Positions 25,823 to 33,381 of a stretch of 64,000 nt of DNA are shown in pieces. The translations under genes and the position numbers were made by a program. How positions within the stretch are numbered: position 1 is the stretch's first letter; every line of letters begins with the position of its first letter. Source of the stretch: Marinobacter maroccanus (GTDB lineage Bacteria > Pseudomonadota > Gammaproteobacteria > Pseudomonadales > Oleiphilaceae); contig NZ_PSSX01000001.1 in the NCBI RefSeq assembly GCF_002933275.1, positions 124,001 to 188,000 of the forward strand. The letters are read 5' to 3'. A model generated the notes under the pieces. It did not search any database. It saw only the letters and a list, made by a program, of their open reading frames with translations, and was not told where the DNA came from.

Positions 25823-27439
25823 TCAAAGGCGGGCCACCCCAAACGTATTAGGCCGCAACTGCCGAGCTTCAGCCTCCCGGCAAACGTCCAGAACCAGAGC
25901 CAGAACGCGCCGCGTATCCCGAGGATCAATCAGCCCGTCATCCCACAATCGGGCCGTTCCAAACAGCGCCGTGGAGCCTTCCTCCAGTTTCTTCGCCGTG
26001 GCCTGCTCCAGGAAATCCAGTGTCTTCGGATCCGGCTCCATGCCGCCGCGACGTTGCTTGTCCTCTGCCACAATACGCATCACCTTGCCCGCCTGCGCCG
26101 GGCCCATCACCGCCGTGCGGCTGTTAGGCCAGGCGAAGATAAACCTTGGGTCCAGACCACGCCCGCACATGGCGTAGTTACCTGCACCATAGGAACCGCC
26201 GATCACAATTGCGACCTTTGGCACCCGGCAATTGGCCACCGCCTGGATCATTTTCGAGCCGTGTTTGATGATGCCGTTCTGCTCCGAGTGTGTGCCCACC
26301 ATGAAACCGGTGGTGTTATGCAGGAACAGCAGGGGCGTTCCGGCCTGGTCGCAGAGCTGGATGAACTGGGCGGCCTTGGCAGAGCCTGCCGGAGTGATCG
26401 GGCCGTTATTGCCGATAATGCCAACGGAGTGACCCTCGATCCGGATGGTGCCGCAGACGGTCTGGTCGTCGAACTCGTTCTTGAAATCCATGAACTTTGA
26501 ACCGTCGGCGATGCGGGCAAGGATTTCGCGCACGTCGTAGGGTTTCTTGGAATCCGCCGGAATCACGCCCAGCAATTCGTCGGCCGGATAGAGCGGTTCC
26601 TCCCATTGAAGCTCTCGCCGGGGCGGCAGTTGCTCGTTCCAGGGCAGGGCCTCAAGGATGTTTCTGGCCTGGCGGATGCCGTCGGCGTCGTCTTCGGCCA
26701 GGTACTCTGCTGTCCCAGCTACCGTGGCATGCATCTCCGCGCCGCCGAGTTCCTCATCGGTCGCTACTTCACCCGTGGCGGCTTTGAGCAGTGGCGGGCC
26801 GGCGAGGAACATCTTGGCTTGCTCGCGCACCACGATCACATAGTCCGACAGACCCGGCTGATAGGCGCCGCCTGCCGTGGCGTTGCCGTGGACCACGGTG
26901 ACCTGCGGAATGCCGGCGGCAGACATGCGAGCCTGGTTGGCAAAGCCCCGGGCGCCCAGCACGAAAATATCGGTAGCATAGTTAAGGTTGGCGCCGCCGC
27001 TTTCGGACATGGACACGATGGGAAGCTTGTTCTCCATGGCGATCTGTTGCAGCCGCAGCGTCTTGTCCAGGCCGGCCGGGGTAATGGTGCCGCCTTTGAT
27101 GGCGCTGTTGCTGGCAACGACGAGGCAGCGAATACCACTGACATAGCCGATACCGGCGATGATGTTACCGCCGGCCATGCTGCCGTCCTTGTCATCGTGC
27201 ATCTTGTAGCCGGCAAGGGAGCAGAGTTCCAGGAAAGGCGTGCCACGGTCCAGCAGCCGGTTAATGCGGTCCCTCGGGAGCAGCTTGCCCCGCTTGGTGA
27301 ACTTCTCCCGAGCGGCCTCCGCCAGGTCCAGGACCTTCTGTTCCACATCCCGAAACGTGGTGATGTGCGCTTCCATGGCTTCGGCGTTGGCGCGAAAGTC
27401 CTCGGACCGGGAGCTTACGGTGGATTCAAGTACCTGCAT
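25823..27439 (-). CDS. atuC: geranyl-CoA carboxylase, carboxyltransferase beta subunit
   Basis: The 538-residue protein has the two-half carboxyltransferase fold of biotin-dependent acyl-CoA carboxylases: RINRLLDRGTPFLELCSLAG near residue 60, SESGGANL, the GAVC-type HGNATAGGAYQPGLSDY loop, and the second-half oxyanion loops TPAGSAKAAQF and GGSYGAGNYAMCGRGLDPRF. Together with AtuF it adds CO2 to geranyl-CoA, the key step that lets the branched terpenoid chain be degraded. It could be methylcrotonyl-CoA carboxylase beta by fold; gene order favours geranyl-CoA. The ATG follows GAGGAGCGAAC and lies 9 bases after the atuB stop. Confidence 0.88.
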   Translation of the reverse strand: MQVLESTVSSRSEDFRANAEAMEAHITTFRDVEQKVLDLAEAAREKFTKRGKLLPRDRINRLLDRGTPFLELCSLAGYKMHDDKDGSMAGGNIIAGIGYVSGIRCLVVASNSAIKGGTITPAGLDKTLRLQQIAMENKLPIVSMSESGGANLNYATDIFVLGARGFANQARMSAAGIPQVTVVHGNATAGGAYQPGLSDYVIVVREQAKMFLAGPPLLKAATGEVATDEELGGAEMHATVAGTAEYLAEDDADGIRQARNILEALPWNEQLPPRRELQWEEPLYPADELLGVIPADSKKPYDVREILARIADGSKFMDFKNEFDDQTVCGTIRIEGHSVGIIGNNGPITPAGSAKAAQFIQLCDQAGTPLLFLHNTTGFMVGTHSEQNGIIKHGSKMIQAVANCRVPKVAIVIGGSYGAGNYAMCGRGLDPRFIFAWPNSRTAVMGPAQAGKVMRIVAEDKQRRGGMEPDPKTLDFLEQATAKKLEEGSTALFGTARLWDDGLIDPRDTRRVLALVLDVCREAEARQLRPNTFGVARL

Positions 27440-27448
27440 GTTCGCTCC

Positions 27449-28315
27449 TCAGTCGTCGCTCAGAACTTTCGGGGTGACAGCCCGATGAAAGCCGTTGTAG
27501 GGCTCGTTGTTCTTAGCCTTCGGCAACGGCCACACCCGGCCGCCCTGGGAGGCGCCGCCATCGATTCGCAAGCAGTCGCCGCTGATAAACGCCGCCCCCG
27601 GGCTGAGCAGAAAACAGATGGCCGAGCTGACTTCGGATTCGGTACCCATCCGCTTGATGGGCACGTTATCGCCAAGACTGCGGATCCACTGCTTCATGTG
27701 TTCGGGGTAGTTGTCCATGCCGCTGGAGGCGATCCAGCCCGGAGCAACTGCATTCACCCGAACGCCGGAAGCGCCCCACTCAACCGCGGCAGTCTGGGTA
27801 AAGTTCACCATCCCGGCCCTGGCCGCGCCCGAATGCCCCATGCCCGGCATGCCGCCCCACATATCAGCGACGATATTGACGATGGCACCCCCAGTTTTCG
27901 ACAGTGCCTGGGTGTAGGCTTCCCGGGCCATCAGAAAGCCGCCGGTCAGATTGGTGCGCACCACCGTCTCCCAGCCCTTCTGGTTGATCCCCGTCAGCGG
28001 CGCCTGAAACTGCCCGCCGGCGTTGTTCACCAAACCATTCAGGCCGCCATGTTCGGCAATAATCGATTTGACGGTGGCTTTCACCGATTCCTCTTCCCGG
28101 ATATCGCAGACATGGGCTGAGGCAATGCCGCCGTCCTCGATGATCTCCGCTGTTACCGATTCCACCTTCTCGACTTTACGGCCCACCAGGGCAACCCGCG
28201 CTCCGAGGGCGGCAAGCTCGTGGGCCGTGCACCGGCCGATGCCGGAGCCGCCGCCAGTAACGATAAACACCTGGCCTTTAAACAGGTCCGGATGAAAAAC
28301 AGATTGATAGCTCAT
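27449..28315 (-). CDS. atuB: SDR family oxidoreductase, AtuB-like
   Basis: The 288-residue short-chain dehydrogenase has the dinucleotide motif VTGGGSGIGRCTAHELAALGA, NNAGG, and a PGW segment after the active site. The usual Tyr-x-x-x-Lys is not obvious: the aligned position reads around MGHSGAARAGMVNFTQ, so the catalytic Tyr appears replaced. AtuB in P. aeruginosa is an SDR proposed to oxidise citronellol or an intermediate; the same feature occurs in DECR-like SDRs, which use other residues. It ends 9 bases before atuC, and its upstream gap to atuA holds repeat copy 7. Confidence 0.82.
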   Translation of the reverse strand: MSYQSVFHPDLFKGQVFIVTGGGSGIGRCTAHELAALGARVALVGRKVEKVESVTAEIIEDGGIASAHVCDIREEESVKATVKSIIAEHGGLNGLVNNAGGQFQAPLTGINQKGWETVVRTNLTGGFLMAREAYTQALSKTGGAIVNIVADMWGGMPGMGHSGAARAGMVNFTQTAAVEWGASGVRVNAVAPGWIASSGMDNYPEHMKQWIRSLGDNVPIKRMGTESEVSSAICFLLSPGAAFISGDCLRIDGGASQGGRVWPLPKAKNNEPYNGFHRAVTPKVLSDD

Positions 28316-28346
28316 ATCTCGAAAACCTTTCCCAATGTTCGGGCGT

Positions 28347-28448
28347 TCGGGCCGCTGGCCCCTCCCGGGACTGTGAGCAGCAGGGATGCTGCGATCAAGC
28401 GTACAGGGATGTATTCACAGCGTGTCCCGGGAGGGGCCAGCGGCCCGA
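28347..28448 (-). repeat. conserved-core hairpin element, copy 7 (covarying core)
   Basis: Perfect 25-base inverted arms (28347-28371, 28424-28448). Both core stems differ from the other copies yet still pair: GCAGCA/TGCTGC around GGGA, and TACA/TGTA around GGGA. The plus strand contains GTACAGGGATGT, which equals the CsrA SELEX consensus RUACARGGAUGU as I recall it. Confidence 0.92.
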
Positions 28449-28467
28449 GCGCGTGCTCCATGGTTTA

Positions 28468-30261
28468 TTAGTTGATGATCTTTGAAGGAACAGGCACAGG
28501 AAACTCCAAAAGCTGTTGCGCAAACGCCTTCCCCTGGGGATCAATCCGTAGGCTGGCAACACCGCCGCCACCCAGACTGTGCTCCAACAGGAAATTGATG
28601 GCCTGCAGCCCAGGCATGGCCCAGCGGGTCACCCGACCGGTTTCCGGGTTCAGGGTATGGGCCATCCAGTCGGCAACGGCCGCTTCCGTCAATGCTGACT
28701 CGATAAACGGCAAAAACTCCGGTTTCCGGGCAATCACGCCGATGTTGGTGTGGTCACCCTTATCGCCACTCCGGGCCCAGGCAAGTTTTACCAGTGGCAC
28801 AGTGGTATCGGTGCCACCTGTCTCGTGTGTGAACGACTGGGGCTGGAGTTCGCTGTCCTTGAATCCGCCAGCAGTCTCAACCTCAACGGTCTGCCGCTCG
28901 CCACCCAGATCCACCGATACCTCAACTTCTGTCTTCGGCACCAGGCAAGAATACAACCGGATTTTCGGCCATACCGTGGGCCGCCCCCCGACAATTCCGG
29001 TAATCCCCGGCGCCATGCCCGTTGCCGCCTGGGCAATTTCCCGGGAAAACAGAACCAGAGCCTCTTTTTTGGGATGGGCCGTGCTGATCTTTACCACCAC
29101 TTCCCGGCAATCCTCGCCACGGCCGTGAGCGCCATAGGTGGTTTCGGTACCCAGGAGCTCGATACTGGTCTCGCTGTAATCGGGCAGGCCGCGTTCGCTG
29201 AACATGCGTGAAGTCTTGGCCAGAATGGCCTGGGCGACGGTCTGTGCTTTGGCCCTGGCTTTCATGCCGGCCAGAAGGAATGTGACCGTGCACTTGAACC
29301 CATCCGGCCAGGTGCCTGATACCTTGTAGCTGTCCGTGGGCGGAAGCCCTCGCGCGCCCCGAACCTGAACGCGGTCTTTACCGGTTTCCTCCAACTCAAC
29401 CCCCGTGAAATCGCAGGTAACATCTGGCAGCAGGTAGGCCCGGGGATCGCCAATCTCGTAGACCAGTTGTTCTGCCACGGTGCCCCGGCTGACGAGGCCG
29501 CCGGTGTCTTCGGGCTTGGTAACAAAGAAGCTGCCGTCGCCGCTCACCTCGGCTATCGGGAAGCCCATGTTGGCGTAGCCACCGGCTACCTCTTCCCAGT
29601 CGGTAAAGTTGCCGCCGGTGGACTGGGCACCGCACTCAAGCAGGTGCCCGGCCAGGCTACCCTGGGCCAGCTTGTCGTAGTCCTGCCAGCCCCAGCCGAA
29701 TTCGTGCACCAGAGGCGCCAGCACCAGGGCGCTGTCGGCAACCCGGCCGGTAATAACGATGTCGGCACCCTGTTCCAGGGCGGCAACCAGGCCAGGAGCC
29801 CCCAGGTACGCGTTCAGGCTGACCATCATCGGTGGCATCGCCTGGCCGGAACTTATCTCCGTAACGCCCATGTCGGCCAGCTTTTTCTTCTTCATCAGCA
29901 GGTCGTCGCCCAGCACCAGGGCGATCTTCATTTCTACGCCTGCCTTTTCACAGAGAGCCTGGAGGGCATCCCGACAAGCCACCGGGTTCACGCCGCCGGC
30001 GTTGGCCAGAACGCGGATGCCTTTTTCCTTGATGTCGCCAAGCAAAGGGCCCATCACGGTTTGGACGAAATCCCGCGCATAACCCTGGGACGGGTCCTTC
30101 ATCTTCTGACCTGCCATGATCGACATGGTGATTTCGGCCAGATAATCGGCCACCAGATAGTCGATGTTGCCCTGATGAACCAGTTGCGCGGCGGCGGTTT
30201 CCGTGTCGCCCCAGAAAGCGGCGGAGCATCCTATGCGAACGGTTTTTTGGGATTCAGCCAT
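28468..30261 (-). CDS. atuA: AtuA-like protein (acyclic terpene utilization, DUF1446)
   Basis: The 597-residue protein starts [38 protein letters not shown], the DUF1446 signature, and continues with [25 protein letters not shown] and [12 protein letters not shown] segments, ending in an AtuA-specific C-terminal domain ([17 protein letters not shown]). AtuA is required for growth on citronellol in P. aeruginosa; its biochemical reaction is not firmly known to me. It is the first gene of the cluster and faces the divergent regulator atuR across a 155-base region with an operator. ATG follows CACAGGAAC. Confidence 0.92.
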   Translation of the reverse strand: MAESQKTVRIGCSAAFWGDTETAAAQLVHQGNIDYLVADYLAEITMSIMAGQKMKDPSQGYARDFVQTVMGPLLGDIKEKGIRVLANAGGVNPVACRDALQALCEKAGVEMKIALVLGDDLLMKKKKLADMGVTEISSGQAMPPMMVSLNAYLGAPGLVAALEQGADIVITGRVADSALVLAPLVHEFGWGWQDYDKLAQGSLAGHLLECGAQSTGGNFTDWEEVAGGYANMGFPIAEVSGDGSFFVTKPEDTGGLVSRGTVAEQLVYEIGDPRAYLLPDVTCDFTGVELEETGKDRVQVRGARGLPPTDSYKVSGTWPDGFKCTVTFLLAGMKARAKAQTVAQAILAKTSRMFSERGLPDYSETSIELLGTETTYGAHGRGEDCREVVVKISTAHPKKEALVLFSREIAQAATGMAPGITGIVGGRPTVWPKIRLYSCLVPKTEVEVSVDLGGERQTVEVETAGGFKDSELQPQSFTHETGGTDTTVPLVKLAWARSGDKGDHTNIGVIARKPEFLPFIESALTEAAVADWMAHTLNPETGRVTRWAMPGLQAINFLLEHSLGGGGVASLRIDPQGKAFAQQLLEFPVPVPSKIIN

Positions 30262-30338
30262 GTTCCTGTGCCTTGTCTATGGTTACCGATTCGATGCCAG
30301 TGGCAATCGCGGTTTTGTCTCACGATAAAACTGACAAT

Positions 30339-30356
30339 ACCAAGCAAGCGCTTGGT
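30339..30356. promoter_or_regulatory. probable AtuR operator (inverted repeat)
   Basis: ACCAAGC-AAGC-GCTTGGT is an 18-base inverted repeat in the gap between atuA and atuR. TetR regulators of acyl-CoA pathways bind sites of this kind, and P. aeruginosa AtuR is reported to bind inverted repeats in the same gap. A TAGAAT (30379-30384) lies downstream as a possible -10 for atuR, which would place the operator over its -35. Confidence 0.7.
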
Positions 30357-30416
30357 TTGTAAACAGGCAAGTTTAAGGTAGAATTAAAGGCCTCTTTTGC
30401 CAACCGGATAGCTTTA

Positions 30417-31028
30417 GTGAGCCAGAGCCAGATACTCCAGTCCCTGATCGCCGAAAACCTTGTGTCAGACCCCGGTGGTGCCCGTGGCCGCCTGCTCACC
30501 GAGGCCGCCCGGCTGTTCCGGGAAAAAGGCTATGAACGGACTACGGTTCGCGACTTGGCCGCGGCCGTGGGTATTCAGTCTGGCAGCCTGTTCCATCACT
30601 TCCGGACCAAGGAAGAGATCCTCAAAGCAGTCATGGTTGAAACCATCCGGCTGAACACGGCGCTCATGCAGGCGGCTCTGGAGGCTGCCGATACCAACAG
30701 AGAGAAGCTGCGGGGTCTGGTCCGTGCCGAGCTGGAGTCGATCAATGGCCAGACTGGAGAGGCGATGGCGGTATTGGTGTTCGAATGGCGGAGTCTGTCG
30801 GCCGCTTCTCAGGTTGAAGTGCTCGAACTCCGGGATATCTATGAGAAGCTCTGGCTGGATGTGCTGGAATCGCTGAAAAACGAGGGCGCTCTGGAGGCGG
30901 ATCCTTTCGTTGTTCGACGGATGCTGACCGGCGCCCTCAGTTGGACGGTAACCTGGTACAAGCCGGAACGGGGAGGCCTGACACTGGGTGGCCTGACCGA
31001 TCAGGTGATGGCGATGATGGCACTGTAA
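30417..31028 (+). CDS. atuR: TetR family regulator, AtuR-like
   Basis: The 203-residue protein has the TetR DNA-binding domain: RGRLLTEAARLFREKGYERTTVRDLAAAVGI, then the recognition helix SGSLFHHFRTKEEIL. The C-terminal ligand domain is variable (WRSLSAASQVEVLELRDIYEKLW). In P. aeruginosa AtuR represses the atu operon and is released by a pathway CoA compound. The GTG at 30417 is the best available start, with only a weak ribosome binding site. Its divergent position and the palindrome in the shared gap support auto- and operon control. Confidence 0.88.
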   Translation: MSQSQILQSLIAENLVSDPGGARGRLLTEAARLFREKGYERTTVRDLAAAVGIQSGSLFHHFRTKEEILKAVMVETIRLNTALMQAALEAADTNREKLRGLVRAELESINGQTGEAMAVLVFEWRSLSAASQVEVLELRDIYEKLWLDVLESLKNEGALEADPFVVRRMLTGALSWTVTWYKPERGGLTLGGLTDQVMAMMAL

Positions 31029-31232
31029 GCAGATTTCTAGTTTCAAAAGTCATTGTTTTAAATCAAGAAAATCTTCCGAAACCCCTTTCCCTCCGGGCCA
31101 TTGGCCCGATCGGCATAACAAAATCGGCATTCGAGCCATTTTTGTAGGACAGTTTTCACCGCATTCTTGCACCCGTTGACAAAAACCGAGTTCAGATCGG
31201 GCAAACAAAAACAACGTGATGCAGGGTGAAAT

Positions 31233-32297
31233 ATGATCTCCTCTCTGGCAAGGCTCGGACCGCACCTTATTGCGGCTCGCCTCAAGGCTCTCTCGCTGGC
31301 GGCGGTTGTCGCTCTCGCAGGCTGCTCGGCAAATCCCATCTACACCACCACCGGCGTTGTACTCTCCAATTACTCGGAGGGCGAGGCCACGCCCTACGTA
31401 CTGCAGATGTCCGACGCCCAGATGGCTTGTGCGCTGGGTGAGGGCATTGACCCGTTGCTCTATTCCTTCTCACGGGTGACCGATGCCCCTGACAGCACCG
31501 GCTCCTTGCTGATGCTCCTGGCAGGCAATTGCGCCGAGTATGAAGCCTGGGAGGCGGAGCTCGCCTACCTTAGAGCGGATTACGAAGGCGATGTCGAAGC
31601 GGCCAAGGACGCCAGGGAAGTGGCAAAACGCCTGAACGCACTGACTGCGAAGCGTCGCTATGCGTCCTTTCAGCGAGCGATGGCCGCCTACGAGTTCGAT
31701 CCCGGCGCTGAACCCCTTGAGTGCCCATTCCTGTTTAGCGAGCAGGATGAAATTACCTTTCTGCTCGGTTTGCTGACTGGCATGCAGGCCATCGTGAACG
31801 ATGCCAATTCCGGCGCCATGGCCGGAGTACCCAGGAACATTGCTCCCCAGGCCGAGCGCGCGGCCACCTGTCTGGACAATGAAAAGTGGGGCGGCATGCC
31901 CAACGCCATCCGGGCTCTGGTCTGGCTGCTGCTGCCGGATACCCGTCCGGCGCTGGCGCCGGATCCCTGGCAGGTGCTGGAACACAGCAGGGAGCTGGGC
32001 GTTGAAAAAGGCATGCGGGTTCCGCACGCGCTCCAGGCTGTCGCCGCCGAAACCTTTGGCCGACCGGAAAAGCTCGAGGAAGCCATCGCCAGTTTCGCCG
32101 AGGCCGATGCAACTATTGAGGTCTGGGATGAGTACCGTCTGGTGGATGAAGTCGCGGCCGGCGTGGTTCGCTTTTCTTCTGACAAGCATTGGACCGCCAA
32201 CTACGGCTATCGGACGCCGCAATCCTTCTTCGGCAGGATGAGCCCTGAGCGGCAAACCGAAAACGTCGAAACCATGAATCTGGACGATCTGCTGTAA
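31233..32297 (+). CDS. lipoprotein, probable TRAP-associated TatT-like component
   Basis: The 354-residue protein starts with a lipoprotein signal (LAAVVALAGC) after a short positively charged lead. The rest is helical, with TPR-like spacing and several Cys (MACALG, GNCAEYEAW, ATCLDNEKW). It resembles TatT-type TRAP-associated proteins, which partner a solute-binding protein; this rests mainly on position, because the next two genes are a binding protein and a TRAP permease on the same strand. ATG follows GCAGGGTGAAAT. I am not certain of the family; a generic helical-repeat lipoprotein is the alternative. Confidence 0.6.
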   Translation: MISSLARLGPHLIAARLKALSLAAVVALAGCSANPIYTTTGVVLSNYSEGEATPYVLQMSDAQMACALGEGIDPLLYSFSRVTDAPDSTGSLLMLLAGNCAEYEAWEAELAYLRADYEGDVEAAKDAREVAKRLNALTAKRRYASFQRAMAAYEFDPGAEPLECPFLFSEQDEITFLLGLLTGMQAIVNDANSGAMAGVPRNIAPQAERAATCLDNEKWGGMPNAIRALVWLLLPDTRPALAPDPWQVLEHSRELGVEKGMRVPHALQAVAAETFGRPEKLEEAIASFAEADATIEVWDEYRLVDEVAAGVVRFSSDKHWTANYGYRTPQSFFGRMSPERQTENVETMNLDDLL

Positions 32298-32355
32298 AGC
32301 AGGTTGCCGACATCCTCTGAAAACTGACAAGCACAAGAATGACCCGGAGGTCGTT

Positions 32356-33366
32356 ATGATCCGCAAATCCCTGACAGCCATGGCCCTCGTCGCCGCCGCT
32401 CCTCTGGCATCGGCACAGACTGTTTCCATGTGTGTGTTCGATGTCATCGGCGCCAATGGAGACTTCTACAACTTCGTCAAAGACTATGCCCTTGAGATGA
32501 AAGGTCAGGGCGTGGATTTCCAGCTGAAACCCTACACCGATGAGGGTGTGGCGATTGGAGATTTTAACGCCGGGCAATGCGATGCCGTTGCCGCAACGGA
32601 CATCCGGATTCGTCCATTCAACAAGTTCACCGGCAGCATCAGCGCCGTCGGGGCCCTTCCCACCTACGACAACCTGAAAACCCTGTTGGCTACCCTGGCG
32701 CAGCCCAAAGCAGCGCCATTGATGAAGGATAACGGATACGAAGTTCTTGGAATCATCCCGGTCGGTGCCGGCTACCTGTTTGTAAACGATCGCAGTATTG
32801 ATACCGCCGGTGAGCTGGCGGGCAAGCGTATGGCAACCCTGGACTACCAGAAAGACGCGATTCACATGGTGAACTTCGTCAAAGCCACGGTCGTGCCTTC
32901 CGACATCACCAACTTCGCCGGCAAGTTTAACAACGGTTCGGTGGATACCGCCTATGCGCCGGCTTTTGCCTACGAAGCTCTGGAACTCTACAAGGGCATT
33001 GGCGAAAACGGCGGGGTTGTGGACTATCCGCTGGCACAGCTGACGCTTCAGATGGTTGCTCGCGATGACGTACTGGACGACGAAACTGCCCAGAAAGCCC
33101 GGGAAGTTGCCTGGAACATGTTCCCGCAGGCCATGGGCCTGATCGAAGGCCAGGAAGCGGCCATTCCTGAAGAAAAATGGGTACGCATTCCTGAAAAAGA
33201 CATCCGCGGCTATCAGGAAATGTTCCGGGAGAACCGCATCGAGATGCGCGATGGCCTGAACGGTGCCCCGGATGTGTATCACCCGAAGATGATGGGGCTG
33301 CTCAGCAAGATCCGCTGTGCAAGTAATCCCGCTGCTGCCGAGTGCACCGCGGCCAACCGCGAATAA
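32356..33366 (+). CDS. periplasmic solute-binding protein of a TRAP-like system
   Basis: The 336-residue protein has a Sec signal peptide (LTAMALVAAAPLASAQ) and a two-lobed binding-protein fold: VSMCVFDVIGANGDFYNFVKDYALEMK, then GDFNAGQCDAVAATDIRIR, then ELAGKRMATLDYQKDAIHMV. It does not look like a standard DctP but occupies the same operon slot, upstream of a TRAP permease. Four Cys may form disulfides. ATG follows CCCGGAGGTCGTT. The substrate is unknown. The gap to the preceding gene is 58 bases and to the permease 15 bases, consistent with one operon. Confidence 0.75.
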   Translation: MIRKSLTAMALVAAAPLASAQTVSMCVFDVIGANGDFYNFVKDYALEMKGQGVDFQLKPYTDEGVAIGDFNAGQCDAVAATDIRIRPFNKFTGSISAVGALPTYDNLKTLLATLAQPKAAPLMKDNGYEVLGIIPVGAGYLFVNDRSIDTAGELAGKRMATLDYQKDAIHMVNFVKATVVPSDITNFAGKFNNGSVDTAYAPAFAYEALELYKGIGENGGVVDYPLAQLTLQMVARDDVLDDETAQKAREVAWNMFPQAMGLIEGQEAAIPEEKWVRIPEKDIRGYQEMFRENRIEMRDGLNGAPDVYHPKMMGLLSKIRCASNPAAAECTAANRE

Positions 33367-33381
33367 CAGGGCGGAACCATC

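Noticed and set aside
26606..28120. 504-residue plus-strand ORF opposite atuB and atuC
   Set aside because: It is a shadow frame of two well-supported genes and shows no family motifs.
17717..28448. CRISPR array
   Set aside because: Repeats are about 100 bases, palindromic, irregularly spaced by kilobases and in both orientations; no spacers or cas genes.
17717..28448. Integron attC sites
   Set aside because: No GTTRRRY sites, no cassette layout, and the arms are perfect and variable while the centre is conserved, the reverse of attC.
18230..31028. liu (leucine/isovalerate) cluster
   Set aside because: No HMG-CoA lyase gene, and AtuA, two SDRs and an acyl-CoA ligase are present in atu order.
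31029..31232. Promoter with TTGACA at 31176
   Set aside because: No acceptable -10 at 16-18 bases; left unassigned.
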